From NCBI RefSeq assembly GCF_024498195.1, contig NZ_CP101824.1, forward strand, positions 1-64,000: 64,000 nucleotides of DNA, given 5' to 3'. Below are positions 37,901 through 47,825 of the stretch, one piece after another. Position 1 is the stretch's first letter, and each line of letters begins with the position of its first letter. Under the pieces are notes generated by a model. That model searched no databases and had not been told where the DNA came from. It worked only from the letters and a program-made list of their open reading frames with translations. Source of the stretch: Halovivax cerinus (GTDB lineage: Archaea > Halobacteriota > Halobacteria > Halobacteriales > Natrialbaceae). The position numbers were made by a program, and so were the translations under genes.

Positions 37901-39571
37901 CTAATCGTGCTTGAACGACCGCTGACCCGTAAACGCCATCGCCATTCCGTGCTCGTCGGCGGCTTCGATCACGTCCTCGTCGTTGACCGAGCCGCCGGGT
38001 TGAACGACGGCCTCGATGCCCGCCTTCGCGGCCTCCTCGATCCCGTCCGGGAACGGGAAGAAGGCGTCCGAGGCCATCACGGCACCTTCGGCGTCCTTGC
38101 CTTCGGCGTGTTCGTCGGCCTTCATCGCCGCGAGGCGGACCGCGTCGACGCGAGAGACCTGTCCCATCCCGACGCCGACGGTCTCGGTGCCGTCGGCGAA
38201 GAGGATGCCGTTGGACTTGACGTGCTTCAGGGTCTGCCAGGCGAAGACCATCGTCTCGAGTTCCTCGTCGGTCGGTTCGCATTCGGTGACGACCTCGAGG
38301 TCGTCGACGGTGACCGACTGGAGGTCGCGCTCCTGGACGAGGCGGCCGCCGACGAGGGATTTTTCGGTGAAGCGCTCCGACGGTTCGTCCCCGAACTCGC
38401 CGACATCGAGGACGCGCAGGTTGTCCTTCTCGAAGAGCACGTCGAGCGCGTCGTCGGTGTAGCCCGGCGCGACGACGACTTCCTTGAAGGAGTCGACGAT
38501 CTGTTCGGCGGTGGCGGCGTCGCACTCGCGGTTGAGCGCGACGATCCCGCCGAAGGCACTCATCGGGTCCGTGGAGAGGGCGTTCTCGTAGGCGTCTGCG
38601 AGGGTGTCGGCCGTGGCGCAGCCGGCCGGGTTGGTGTGCTTGATGACCGCCGCGGCGGGCTCGTCGAACTCCTTGATCAGGTTCAGCGCGCCATCGGCGT
38701 CGTTGTAGTTGTTGTACGACAGCGCCTTCGCGCCCTCGTTCAACTGGTCGGCGTGGACGACGCTCGCCTCGTCGCAGGTCCGATCGGCGTAGACGGCTGC
38801 ATCCTGGTGGGGATTCTCGCCGTACCGCAGGGTATCGAGCCGGTCGTTCGAGACGAGGCGGCGAGTGGGCAGGCCGTCGTGTCCGTCGCCGGCGGAATCG
38901 GCTGCACCGTCCGCGTCGTCTGTGACCGTGGCGACGTCGGCGTCGACCGTCACCTCGCCACGTTCGAAATCAACGGTGACAGCGCCTTCGGCGAACCACT
39001 CGACGGCGCGCGGGTACGCGCGGAACTCGCCCTCGTAGAGGACGCGCTCTTTGAGTGTCGCCTCGTCGTCGCCCTCGTAGATCGGCACCGGCTCCTGCGT
39101 GACGATCGGGCCGGCGTCGACTTCTTCCTCGATCACCGCACCGTCGTCGTCCGTCGCGTCGGTGACGACGTGGACGGTACAGCCGGTCACCGAGACGCCG
39201 GCGTCGAGCGCGTCGCCCCAGGCGTCCATGCCGGGGAACGCCGGCAGCAGCGAGGGGTGAACGTTCAGCGTCGTCGGCATCGCGTCGAGGAAGGTCGCAG
39301 AGAGGATGCGCATGTAGCCGTCGAGACAGACCAGGTCGACGTCGTAGTCCGCGAGCGCGTCGAGGACCGCTTCCTCGTGTGCCTGGCGGTCCATTCCGTC
39401 CGCCTGCGGGACGACCTCGGTCGGGATGCCGCGGTCGGCCGCCGCATCCAGCACCGGCGCGTCCTCGGCGTTCGTGAGGACAACCGCGACCTCGGCGCCG
39501 CCCGGTTGCCGATCTGCGATGTTCAACAGGTTCCGCCCCCGGTTGCCCGCCATGCCGGCGATGCGCGTCAT
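37901..39571 (-). CDS. purH: PurN-AICAR transformylase fusion
   Basis: Two folate-dependent purine steps in one chain. Residues about 1-190 are a GAR transformylase (PurN): AGMAGNRGRNLLNIA, the catalytic region NVHPSLLPAFPGMDAWGDAL and Asp in VDAGPI. After an acidic linker, residues about 215-556 are AICAR transformylase with RYGENPHQDAAVY, IKHTNPAGCATA and GGSVNDEDV. The IMP cyclohydrolase part of bacterial PurH is missing, so another enzyme (PurO-type) must close the ring. Start ATG 39571 fits PurN and is 27 bases after CTTTGAT. Confidence 0.93.
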   Translation of the reverse strand: MTRIAGMAGNRGRNLLNIADRQPGGAEVAVVLTNAEDAPVLDAAADRGIPTEVVPQADGMDRQAHEEAVLDALADYDVDLVCLDGYMRILSATFLDAMPTTLNVHPSLLPAFPGMDAWGDALDAGVSVTGCTVHVVTDATDDDGAVIEEEVDAGPIVTQEPVPIYEGDDEATLKERVLYEGEFRAYPRAVEWFAEGAVTVDFERGEVTVDADVATVTDDADGAADSAGDGHDGLPTRRLVSNDRLDTLRYGENPHQDAAVYADRTCDEASVVHADQLNEGAKALSYNNYNDADGALNLIKEFDEPAAAVIKHTNPAGCATADTLADAYENALSTDPMSAFGGIVALNRECDAATAEQIVDSFKEVVVAPGYTDDALDVLFEKDNLRVLDVGEFGDEPSERFTEKSLVGGRLVQERDLQSVTVDDLEVVTECEPTDEELETMVFAWQTLKHVKSNGILFADGTETVGVGMGQVSRVDAVRLAAMKADEHAEGKDAEGAVMASDAFFPFPDGIEEAAKAGIEAVVQPGGSVNDEDVIEAADEHGMAMAFTGQRSFKHD

Positions 39572-39747
39572 AGGTAATATACCGGCCACCCGAATCAAAG
39601 GGGTTCTGATTCGGCGGATGGACTGACACGAGTCACCACTGGGCGCCTGCCCATCACCGACTGCGCTCCGATCGGGAGCAGCTGCCAGTCGGCCCGATTG
39701 GTCGCCCAAACGATACGCTTTTTCGGGTTCGCGGGCGAGTCGCGGGT

Positions 39748-41136
39748 ATGACAACTGTGGATTCGCTGTACGCCGTCTCGCCGCTCGACGGACGGTACGC
39801 CGGGCGAACCGAGCCCCTCCGGCCCTACGCGAGCGAGGCGGGCCTGATGCAGGCACGCGTTCGCGTGGAGGTCGAGTACCTCGTCGCGCTCGCCGACCTC
39901 GAGGCGACGCCGCTCTCTATAGACGAGGAGACACGCGCCACGCTCCGGGCGGCGTACGAGGACTTCGACGCCGCAGACGCCGAGATCGTCAAAGAAATCG
40001 AGACGACCGGACACGGCCCGTTCGAGGCGACCAACCACGACGTCAAGGCCGTCGAGTACTTCCTCCGGCTCCAGCTCCCCGACGACCACGACGCCGTTCC
40101 GTGGATCCACTTCGGCCTGACCAGCGAGGACGTCAACAATCTCGCTCACCGGCTGAACGTCCGTGACGCCGTGCGCGAGGTCCTGCTGCCCGCCCTCGAC
40201 GACGTTCGTGAAGCCCTCGCCGACCAAGCCCGCGAGTACCGCGATCGCCCGATGCTCGCGCGGACCCACGGTCAGCCCGCCACGCCGACCACGTTCGGCA
40301 AGGAGATGGCCGTCTACGCGAGCCGGCTCGACACGGCGATCGACCGGGTTTCGGACGCGACCGATCGCCTGCGCGGAAAACTCGGCGGGGCGTCGGGCAC
40401 CTACGCCGCCCACCACGCCGCCTACCCAGACGTCGACTGGCCGGCCTTCGCCGAAGATTTCGTCACGGATCTCGGGCTCGACTTCGAACCCCTCACGACG
40501 CAAGTAAACCCCTGCGACGACCTCGCCGCCCTGTTCGACGCGTTCCGGGGTGCGAACCAGATCGTCCTCGACCTCGATCTCGACGACTGGCTCTACGTCT
40601 CCGATCGCTACCTGGGCCAGGACGCCGCCGCGGGCGAGACGGGCTCCTCGACGATGCCGCACAAGGTGAACCCGATCGACTTCGAGAACTCCGAGGGCAA
40701 CCTCTCGAAGGCCAACTCCGACCTCCAGTTCCTCGGCGAGTACGTCACCACCTCCCGCCTCCAGCGCGACCTCTCCGACTCGACGGTCAAACGCAACATC
40801 GGGGCCGCCTTCGCCCACTGCCTCATCGGCTACACCAAAGTTCAGGACGGCCTGTCGAAAGTCACGCCCACCGAGCAGGTGATGGACGACGAACTCGCGT
40901 CCACCCCGGAAGTGATCGGCGAGGCCGTCCAGACCATCCTCCGGCGTGAGGGTCGCGACGACGCCTACGAACAGGTCAAGGCGCTCACCCGCGGCAAGCG
41001 CGTCACCATCGAGGACTTCCGCGACCTCTTCGCCGACCTGGACGTCGACGAGGACGTCCGCGACGAACTACGTGCACTGACACCGGCCGGCTACACCGGC
41101 GTCGCGGCGGAACTGGTCGACGAACTCGACGAGTGA
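39748..41136 (+). CDS. purB: Adenylosuccinate lyase
   Basis: PurB cleaves SAICAR and adenylosuccinate to release fumarate. The signature SSTMPHKVNPIDFEN (about 305-319) contains the catalytic Ser loop, and THGQPATPTTFGKE carries the catalytic His. Length 462 aa. A T-rich box (CGCTTTTTCG) is 28 bases before ATG. Divergent from the purN/H fusion, so two purine genes share one intergenic region of 176 bases. Confidence 0.97.
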   Translation: MTTVDSLYAVSPLDGRYAGRTEPLRPYASEAGLMQARVRVEVEYLVALADLEATPLSIDEETRATLRAAYEDFDAADAEIVKEIETTGHGPFEATNHDVKAVEYFLRLQLPDDHDAVPWIHFGLTSEDVNNLAHRLNVRDAVREVLLPALDDVREALADQAREYRDRPMLARTHGQPATPTTFGKEMAVYASRLDTAIDRVSDATDRLRGKLGGASGTYAAHHAAYPDVDWPAFAEDFVTDLGLDFEPLTTQVNPCDDLAALFDAFRGANQIVLDLDLDDWLYVSDRYLGQDAAAGETGSSTMPHKVNPIDFENSEGNLSKANSDLQFLGEYVTTSRLQRDLSDSTVKRNIGAAFAHCLIGYTKVQDGLSKVTPTEQVMDDELASTPEVIGEAVQTILRREGRDDAYEQVKALTRGKRVTIEDFRDLFADLDVDEDVRDELRALTPAGYTGVAAELVDELDE

Positions 41137-41204
41137 GGGTCCGTCCGGATCGACCGCGTCCCGAATCAGCAGGACTTTGCCACACCGACGCGAACTCGCC
41201 GACG

Positions 41205-41348
41205 ATGATCGACGACGGTTCCGTTCACTCGATCGCGACGCCCGCACTGATCGAGCAACTCTACCCGGAAGTCGCGACGCTCATCGTCTTCGTCGTCGTG
41301 ATACTCTGTCTGATCGCACTGCTGTACATCTCGATGAACTGGGACTGA
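41205..41348 (+). CDS. Single-helix small membrane protein
   Basis: A 47 aa protein with an acidic head (MIDDGSVHSIATPALIEQLY) and one membrane helix (VATLIVFVVVILCLIALLYI). ATG lies about 28 bases after AGGACTTTG, so it is probably a leaderless gene of its own. Function unknown. Upstream in-frame GTG would add a basic, unlikely extension. Confidence 0.6.
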   Translation: MIDDGSVHSIATPALIEQLYPEVATLIVFVVVILCLIALLYISMNWD

Positions 41349-41390
41349 CGGGACGCTCGCTCGAAGCGAATACGGCGGTCGGCGCCGGCC

Positions 41391-41858
41391 TCACTGTGCT
41401 CGTTCCGCGAGCGTTTCTGCCGTTTCGTCGGCCAGATTCCGCGCGAGTAACGGAATGTCCGCCTCGTAGAGCCAGCGCGAGACGAGTGAGTAGTGCACTC
41501 CGCACTCGACCGCGATCCACCACAGGGTCCGCTCCTCCTCGTGGAACAGGTCGCGGAGCTGCTCGTCGTCGGGTCTCCGATCGAGCAGTGAACCTCCGAA
41601 CGCGTCGGTCTCGTCTAAGCGGATCACGCCGCGGTGTTCGAGCAGGTACGCGATCAGGTACGCCGCTCCCTGGTCGTCGAGGGTCCGATCCTCGCCCAGC
41701 GTCCCTTTCCAGTCGTCGTAGACCGTTTTCACCGCGTCGGCCGGGGCCAGGCCGTCTACGTCCGGTACGTCACGCTGGATGAAGGGCTGGAGTTCCTCGC
41801 CGGGTACGCCGCGAACGGCGATCACGTCCTCCCAGGGGACCGGTTCCGTGGAGTCCAT
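41391..41858 (-). CDS. Conserved haloarchaeal protein with possible HTH
   Basis: I cannot name this 155 aa family. The N-terminal half is acidic; the C-terminal part reads WWIAVECGVHYSLVSRWLYE, which looks like a helix-turn-helix. ATG lies 28 bases after AACTTTACC. It might be a DNA-binding protein; this is inference from a short pattern. Confidence 0.6.
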   Translation of the reverse strand: MDSTEPVPWEDVIAVRGVPGEELQPFIQRDVPDVDGLAPADAVKTVYDDWKGTLGEDRTLDDQGAAYLIAYLLEHRGVIRLDETDAFGGSLLDRRPDDEQLRDLFHEEERTLWWIAVECGVHYSLVSRWLYEADIPLLARNLADETAETLAERAQ

Positions 41859-41975
41859 ACCCCAGATACGGGCCGAAACTGGTAAAGTTGTTAGGGTGTT
41901 TACGGCGAGTCGATCGCCAGCCGCGAGCCTGTTGCGACGGAAACGAGCGAGTGAGGGCGGTGCCAGAAGAACCGG

Positions 41976-43304
41976 TCAGGGGTCGTACGGCCAATCGCCG
42001 ATTATCTTCATCCCTTCGGCGAGGTTCGCCTCTTCCAGGTCGTCGGCGATGGCCTCGGGGTCGCGGTGGGCCACCTCGAACTCGTCGTCGGCCATCTCGA
42101 CCGCCAGTTCGGCGAGGACGATGGCCTGCTCGCGGTGGTTTCGCCGATCGAGTTTCTCGAACGTGTCGGCGAACGTGTGGCCCCAGCCGCGGCCGCTGTC
42201 ACCCGTTTCGCTCATCATCATGTAGCCGGGGACGCCCCACTGGACGTACGGCCAGTGGTCGCTGTGAGGCTGGGGCGTGGGATCGACCGAAGCCGGGTGG
42301 GCAACGCGCTCGCAGACGGCCTCGGCCAGGTCGGCCAGTTCGTCGAACCCGTTCGAATAGACCACGAGGTTCCGGCCCCTGGTGACGCCGTCGCTATTGA
42401 GTATCGCCTTCACCGTGTCGTGATCGCGGCGCTCGGCGTCGACCGACGACCCGACGAGACCGATCTCCTCGGAGCCGAACGCGACGAACTCCACCCGGGT
42501 GTCGAGTTCGTCCTCGCGCGTCGCGAGGGCCGTCGCGATCTCGACGACCATCGCCGTGCCGGCGGCGTTGTCCATCGCCCCCTCGGCGATGTCGTGGGCG
42601 TCCACGTGACTCGTCACGAGGACCCGCTCGTCCGTGTCGGGGCCGAGTTCCGCGTGGACGTTCTGACTCGTCGCGTCGTGAATGTCGGCCTCGACGGCGA
42701 CGGTGACGGCCTCGCCCGCATCGCCCGTCTCACCGGCGAATCGGCGAGCGAGCCGCGCGCCGACCTCCGAACTGATCCCGAGCGCCGGAATGTCACCGAT
42801 CGGATCGTCGGGCGTGCCGACGCTCCCCGTCGGCGGCAGACAGCCCTCGACGTGGTTCCGGTAGAGGAAGGCCGCGGCACCCGCCTCGACGGCGTGGTAG
42901 TACTTCTCCCGACGATGGATGTACCGGTCGAAGGAGTCTGGAACGTCGCTTCGCGCCATCGCCACCTTCCCCTCCAGTTCGGCGGCTTCGAAGTCTTCGG
43001 GCCGGCCGTAGCCGACGTCGACGAGTTCGGCCGTCACCGAGCCGGACGGGCTCCGCGGGAGGGCGATGCAATCCTGTTCGGTGCCGCCCGCCGTCAGGGT
43101 GCTCGTGCCGCGCGTCCAGCCCTGGATGTCGTACTCCTCGAGGCGGGCGTCGCGCGCGCCGACGTCGGCGAGCGCGTCCTGCGTCAGCTCGGCTCCCTCG
43201 CGCTCACCCTCGCTTCCCGCCATCCGGTTGCCCACGTCGACCAGGTCCTCCAGAAGCGACCAGCCGGCGTCGCTCGTGTACGTCTCCGCGATCCACTCTG
43301 TCAT
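41976..43304 (-). CDS. M28-family zinc peptidase with PA insert
   Basis: A cytoplasmic aminopeptidase-like enzyme, 442 aa. Zinc ligands are in VTSHVDAHD, the bridging Asp in GAMDNAAGTA, Glu pair in FGSEEIGLVG, and His in the last motif KLDRRNHREQA. A PA-type insert (about 90-210) contains VDVGYGRPEDFEAAELEGKV. No signal peptide is seen. ATG 43304 lies 28 bases after ACCCTTACG. The exact substrate cannot be inferred. Confidence 0.88.
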   Translation of the reverse strand: MTEWIAETYTSDAGWSLLEDLVDVGNRMAGSEGEREGAELTQDALADVGARDARLEEYDIQGWTRGTSTLTAGGTEQDCIALPRSPSGSVTAELVDVGYGRPEDFEAAELEGKVAMARSDVPDSFDRYIHRREKYYHAVEAGAAAFLYRNHVEGCLPPTGSVGTPDDPIGDIPALGISSEVGARLARRFAGETGDAGEAVTVAVEADIHDATSQNVHAELGPDTDERVLVTSHVDAHDIAEGAMDNAAGTAMVVEIATALATREDELDTRVEFVAFGSEEIGLVGSSVDAERRDHDTVKAILNSDGVTRGRNLVVYSNGFDELADLAEAVCERVAHPASVDPTPQPHSDHWPYVQWGVPGYMMMSETGDSGRGWGHTFADTFEKLDRRNHREQAIVLAELAVEMADDEFEVAHRDPEAIADDLEEANLAEGMKIIGDWPYDP

Positions 43305-43403
43305 GCGAAAGAGTGTCGCGGGTGGCGGCGTAAGGGTTCTGGTACCGTCACGGACGATGGTGGTATCGAACACGTTACCTGCGAGGGGAGTCGAGTCGGT
43401 CGT

Positions 43404-44192
43404 ATGACGGATTCGGAGCCATCCGTGGCGGAACACTACGACGAGCTCGCCTCAGACTGGGAGCGGTTCGTCGACAGTCCCTGGAAACGCGACCTCCTCT
43501 GGCCGATCGTGTCGGCCCTCCTGCCCGACGTTGAGGGCCACCGCGTGCTGGACGTCGGTTGCGGCGACGGTGCGTACGCCGCGCGGCTCGCGGACGCGGG
43601 CGCCGACGTCGTGGGCGTCGATCTGAGCGAGGAGATGGTGCGAGTCGCGCGCGAACGCTACGGCGACCGCGCGACGTTCGAACGGGGCGACGTCACGTCG
43701 GGGCTCCCGTTCGTCGCCGACGGCGAGGTCGACGTCCTCCTCTGCCAGCACGTCCTCTCGCACGTCCCCGACCTGGACCCCGTCTACGCCGAGTTCGCCC
43801 GCGTTCTCGGCGCGGGCGGGACGGTCGTTCTCTCGACGCATCACCCGCTGTCCGACTACCTCGTCGTCCGCGACCGCGAGTATCCGGAGATCGGATCGGT
43901 CGACGGCGCTCCCGCGGACCCGGTCGTCGACCCCGACGCGGCCGCACCGGACTATCACGACACCGAACGGTTCCGGATCGGGTGGGGCGGCGATGGGAGC
44001 GAGAACCCCGGCACGTACTTCCGGCGACCGCTGGGAACGCTCGTCGGGGACCTGATCGACGCCGGCTTCGACCTGGACGAGTTCGTCGAGCCGAACCCGG
44101 CGGAGCACCTCCCCCAAGACGCGCTGGCCGAGTGTCCGGACCTCGCCGAGCGGCCCCCGCGGTCGATCTGTCTGCGGGCCGACCGTCGCTGA
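43404..44192 (+). CDS. SAM-dependent methyltransferase
   Basis: Class I methyltransferase of 262 aa with the SAM motif VLDVGCGDGAYAARLADAG (about 48-66), acidic motif II VDLSEEM and LLCQHVLSHV. The N-terminus VAEHYDELASDWERFVDSP is typical of the small-molecule (UbiE/Mehta-like) group. Target unknown. ATG is preceded by CACGTTACC. It is followed by a nucleotidase with a 65-base gap and its own promoter. Confidence 0.87.
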   Translation: MTDSEPSVAEHYDELASDWERFVDSPWKRDLLWPIVSALLPDVEGHRVLDVGCGDGAYAARLADAGADVVGVDLSEEMVRVARERYGDRATFERGDVTSGLPFVADGEVDVLLCQHVLSHVPDLDPVYAEFARVLGAGGTVVLSTHHPLSDYLVVRDREYPEIGSVDGAPADPVVDPDAAAPDYHDTERFRIGWGGDGSENPGTYFRRPLGTLVGDLIDAGFDLDEFVEPNPAEHLPQDALAECPDLAERPPRSICLRADRR

Positions 44193-44257
44193 ATCGCCCG
44201 TCGACACCCTCTCCCGCCTCGATACGTTTTTCATGTCCCTCACACGAATGCGGCCAA

Positions 44258-45586
44258 ATGACGACACCGAGACTCCTCCACCTCGCGGATCTCGAGACCA
44301 TCTACGACGATCCCGAACGGCTCGGCCGACTCACTGGCGCGATCGACCGGGCCCGGGACGACCGAACTATCGTCGTGGGATCCGGCGACACGAGCGCCCT
44401 CGGGGCGCTCGCGTTCGAGAGCGAGGACGGTCGCGCGATCGCCCGCCCGTTTTACGATCGTATCGCCCTCGACGCGGACACGCTCGGCAACCACGAGTTC
44501 GATCACGGGGCCAGCGAGGCAGCCGAGTGGGCTCGATCGACGGCAACGACGCACCTCGCCGCGAACGTCTCCGGCGTCACCGCCGGCGACGGCGGCCGGT
44601 GGCCGTACCTCGAACCGGGAACGCTCATAGAGCGCGCCGGTCATCAGATCGGCATGATCGGCGTCGTCCACCCCGGGACCGTCGAACTGAGCGGGCTCGA
44701 CCTCGACGTGCAGATCGTCGACCCAGTCGATCCCGTCCGGACCGAGGCCGCGCGACTCCGAGCCAGCGGCGCCGACTGGCTCGTCGTCTGCTCGCACGCG
44801 GGACCGATCGACGAACGGATCGCGGCCGAAACCGACGTGGACGCCGTCCTCGGCGGACACGATCACGACGCGGTCCGCGAGTGGGTCGACGGAACGCTCG
44901 TCAGTCGAACCGAGGGCGGCCAGGCCGGCGTCTATCAGCTCGTCGAACTCGGCGCGTCACCGACCGACGGCGCCGACGAGATCGAAGCCAGGACACACTC
45001 GATCGACGTCGCTCCCCGCGTCGAAGCGGTCGAATCGGCCTACCTCGATATGGCGGCCGAACGGGGGCTCACGACGGAACTCGGGTCGCTTCCGGAACCG
45101 CTCGGCCACCCCGAAGCGGCCCACCTCGTCGCCGAGGCCTACCGGATCGGCGGCGACGTCGACGTCGGCCTCGTCGCGGCGGCGTCCGTCCGCGACGGGC
45201 TCCCGCGTCACCTCACGAGGGGCGACGTCGTCGGGATCGTTCCCTTCGGATCGACACTCGACGTCCACCGGCTCCCGGGCGAGCGACTTCGATCCATCGC
45301 CGAGCGATGCGCCGATCCGCTGGACGCGACCCACGGCGGCCTCGTGGCGGCGGGGCTCGAATTGGGCGACGACGATGAGGCGTCGGTCGGGGGCCGGCCG
45401 ATCGACCCGATCGAAACGTACCACCTCGGCTGTATGAGCTACCTCACCGTCGTCGACGCGGTCCCCGAACTCGACCCGGACACGCACGTCGACTCCCTCG
45501 GTCCACAACACGAACACGTCCTGGCGGCCGTCTCGAACCGGGTCCGGGAGGCCGCTCCCGGCGCTGGAACGGACGAAACGGCGTGA
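44258..45586 (+). CDS. 5'-nucleotidase/metallophosphatase family
   Basis: A calcineurin-type metallophosphatase domain (about 1-220) with LLHLADLET, VGSGDTSAL, TLGNHEFDHG and GGHDHDAV, followed by the 5'-nucleotidase C-terminal substrate domain (about 250-430, GDVVGIVPFGSTLDVHRLPG). It lacks a signal peptide, unlike secreted UshA/NadN enzymes, so it probably acts in the cytoplasm. The first motif has DLET in place of DxH, so a metal ligand is altered (Asp then Glu instead of His). 442 aa. ATG 44258 is 28 bases after ACGTTTTTC. Confidence 0.85.
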   Translation: MTTPRLLHLADLETIYDDPERLGRLTGAIDRARDDRTIVVGSGDTSALGALAFESEDGRAIARPFYDRIALDADTLGNHEFDHGASEAAEWARSTATTHLAANVSGVTAGDGGRWPYLEPGTLIERAGHQIGMIGVVHPGTVELSGLDLDVQIVDPVDPVRTEAARLRASGADWLVVCSHAGPIDERIAAETDVDAVLGGHDHDAVREWVDGTLVSRTEGGQAGVYQLVELGASPTDGADEIEARTHSIDVAPRVEAVESAYLDMAAERGLTTELGSLPEPLGHPEAAHLVAEAYRIGGDVDVGLVAAASVRDGLPRHLTRGDVVGIVPFGSTLDVHRLPGERLRSIAERCADPLDATHGGLVAAGLELGDDDEASVGGRPIDPIETYHLGCMSYLTVVDAVPELDPDTHVDSLGPQHEHVLAAVSNRVREAAPGAGTDETA

Positions 45587-45651
45587 ACCGACGGGAGAAG
45601 CGGTCGATAGGAGTGCACCACGACGGCCCACACCGAGTCCCGACGGCGTCG

Positions 45652-46821
45652 CTACTGACGGTCGCGGAAGAACGCTTCCACGGTCCGCGACAACGCGCTC
45701 ACAGCGGATCGGACCTCCTGGACGGGAACGTACTCGCGGTCGGCGTGTGCGACCGGTCCCTCGTCGTCGGCGAGCGAACCGGGGCCGAAGACGACCGTCG
45801 GCGCGTGCGGCGCGAAGTACGACGCCTCGGTCGCCGCGCCGAACGGCCGGACGTCGCCACCGCTCGCGTCGGCGAGACTCTCGACGATCGGGTCGGACGG
45901 ATCGGTCGCCCACGACTCGAAGAACGGCGTCGGCCGATCGGTTGGCGAGAACGAAACCTCGACCGACGGGGGAACGGTCGCGTCGAGGTGGTCGAGTAGC
46001 GCTGCCTCGAACGAGTCGAGCGATTCCGGCGGCACCGGCCGTCGATCCACGGTCAGACGGGCGTCGGCTGGGACCTGATTCGTCGTCTCGCCGCCCCGGA
46101 CCACCGTCGGCGTGAGCGTCGGATCGCCGAGTTGCGGGTGTCCGCCGGGAACGTCGTCGCGGTCGTCGAAGGAGCGGATGGCGACCAGGGCCTCGGCCAG
46201 CGCGTCGACCGCGTTGCACCCCGCATCGGGCTGCGCCGCGTGGGCGTGCTCACCGGCGAGTTCGATCGTCCCCTCGAACCGACCGGGGGCGGCGGTACAG
46301 ACGTCGAGCCCGGTGGGCTCGCCGACGATCACCGCGTCTGCATCGTCCAGCGGTGACTCGGATCGCTCGACGAGGGCGTGCGCGCCGGTCGAGTACACCT
46401 CCTCGTCGGGCGTCAGGGCAAGCGTCAGTCGGCCGGTAGCGGGTTCGGTCGCGAGGAACGCTGCGAGCATCGCGGCGAGTGACCCGCCCGCGTCGCAGGC
46501 GCCCCGCCCACAGAGCCGGTCGCCGTCGGGACCCCACTCCGGTGGGACGTGCGGGGACACGGTATCAACGTGCGTGTTGAAGACGACGTGCGGTGCGTCG
46601 CGGTCAGTCTGGCCGGCCGTCGACTCGGCGTCGGGGCCGCGGGTCGCGACGAGGTTCCCAGCGGCGTCGGTTCGGACGTCGACACCGCGTGCGTCGAGCG
46701 TCGTACGGACGAGGTCGCGGAGCTCGTCGACGCGCTCGTCCGTCTCGATCCGGACGGCTCGCTCGAGGAATTCGATCGGGTCGACGTCGGTGCGGTCGGC
46801 TCGCGGCGACTCGCGACTCAT
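45652..46821 (-). CDS. dapE: Succinyl-diaminopimelate desuccinylase (M20)
   Basis: DapE releases succinate to give LL-diaminopimelate. M20 ligands: His/Asp in NTHVDTVSPH, Asp in CGRGACDAGGSLAAM, Glu pair in TPDEEVYSTGA and Glu in VGEPTGLD. 389 aa. It is the last gene of the lysine operon; its ATG overlaps the dapF TGA by 4 bases. Operon context separates it from other M20 peptidases. Confidence 0.92.
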   Translation of the reverse strand: MSRESPRADRTDVDPIEFLERAVRIETDERVDELRDLVRTTLDARGVDVRTDAAGNLVATRGPDAESTAGQTDRDAPHVVFNTHVDTVSPHVPPEWGPDGDRLCGRGACDAGGSLAAMLAAFLATEPATGRLTLALTPDEEVYSTGAHALVERSESPLDDADAVIVGEPTGLDVCTAAPGRFEGTIELAGEHAHAAQPDAGCNAVDALAEALVAIRSFDDRDDVPGGHPQLGDPTLTPTVVRGGETTNQVPADARLTVDRRPVPPESLDSFEAALLDHLDATVPPSVEVSFSPTDRPTPFFESWATDPSDPIVESLADASGGDVRPFGAATEASYFAPHAPTVVFGPGSLADDEGPVAHADREYVPVQEVRSAVSALSRTVEAFFRDRQ

Positions 46822-47825
46822 CGGCACCCGTATTCGCTCGCCGGTAGGTCGAGATCGGCCTCGTGGACGACCGGTCCTTCGAGGACGGCCCGTCGCTGGT
46901 CGTCGAACCGGACCAGCAACGTCCCGCCCGGCGGCCGGAGCGTCCACACGTCAGACGACGGACCGCGATCGAGCAGGGACGCGGCAGCGGCGATCGCGAC
47001 CGCGCCGGTGCCACACGCGTCGGTCTCGTCCTCGACGCCGCGTTCGTACGTCCGCTGGTCGAAGACGGGCGGATCGGACGCACCGTTCTCGGTGGCCGAC
47101 GCCGGACTGGCGAGCGTCACGTTCGCCCCGCGCGGGAACGCCCCCGCGTGCCGGATGATCGGACCGAGCCGGTCCAGGTCGACCGCGTCGACGTCCTCGA
47201 CGAAGGCGACGGCGTGGGGGACGCCAGTGTCGACGGCCGTGATCCGGAGGGAGTCGGTACTGACGACGACGTCGAGGACGTCCGCTTCGATCGAGGCGTC
47301 GGGCGCACGCTCGTCGTTCGACGGGTCGAGCGCGCGCTCGTCGAGCGATGGGACGAGTTCGTCGGCCGGCCGATCGACGACCGCTTCGTCGGCGCGGACG
47401 GGAACCGAATCCGGGTCGGCCGTCGGTCGGTCCAGTTCGACGGCGATCCGATCGGGCTCTTCGGCACCGGTGGGGACGCGCTCCGCCCGTCGCGACCCCG
47501 CCTGCGTGTCGATCATGACGGCGTCGGCCCCGGTTCGCTCCATCGTCCACGCGGCCGCACAGCGGGCACCGTTTCCGCACATCGGGGCGACGCTCCCGTC
47601 CGGTTGCACCAGCGTCATCACGACGCGCGGCGGCGCGAAGTCGGGTTCGAGTGCCAGGAAGAGAACGCCGTCGACGCCGAACCCGTCGTCCGGGTCACAG
47701 ACACGTCGGGCGAACGAGCGACGCTTCGAGACGGGTTCGTCGGCGTCCACTAGCAGGAAGTCGTTACCGGTCCCGTGATAGCGCGACGCCTCGATCGACT
47801 CGTGATCGGTCGCCATCGTGCTCAT
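46818..47825 (-). CDS. dapF: Diaminopimelate epimerase
   Basis: DapF converts LL- to meso-diaminopimelate with two Cys. Both catalytic loops are present: PMCGNGARC (about 82-90) and DACGTGAVA (about 270-278). It is 335 aa, longer than the bacterial 275, because of an acidic insert of about 50 residues (about 140-185). ATG overlaps the lysA TGA; TGA overlaps dapE. Confidence 0.95.
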   Translation of the reverse strand: MSTMATDHESIEASRYHGTGNDFLLVDADEPVSKRRSFARRVCDPDDGFGVDGVLFLALEPDFAPPRVVMTLVQPDGSVAPMCGNGARCAAAWTMERTGADAVMIDTQAGSRRAERVPTGAEEPDRIAVELDRPTADPDSVPVRADEAVVDRPADELVPSLDERALDPSNDERAPDASIEADVLDVVVSTDSLRITAVDTGVPHAVAFVEDVDAVDLDRLGPIIRHAGAFPRGANVTLASPASATENGASDPPVFDQRTYERGVEDETDACGTGAVAIAAAASLLDRGPSSDVWTLRPPGGTLLVRFDDQRRAVLEGPVVHEADLDLPASEYGCR

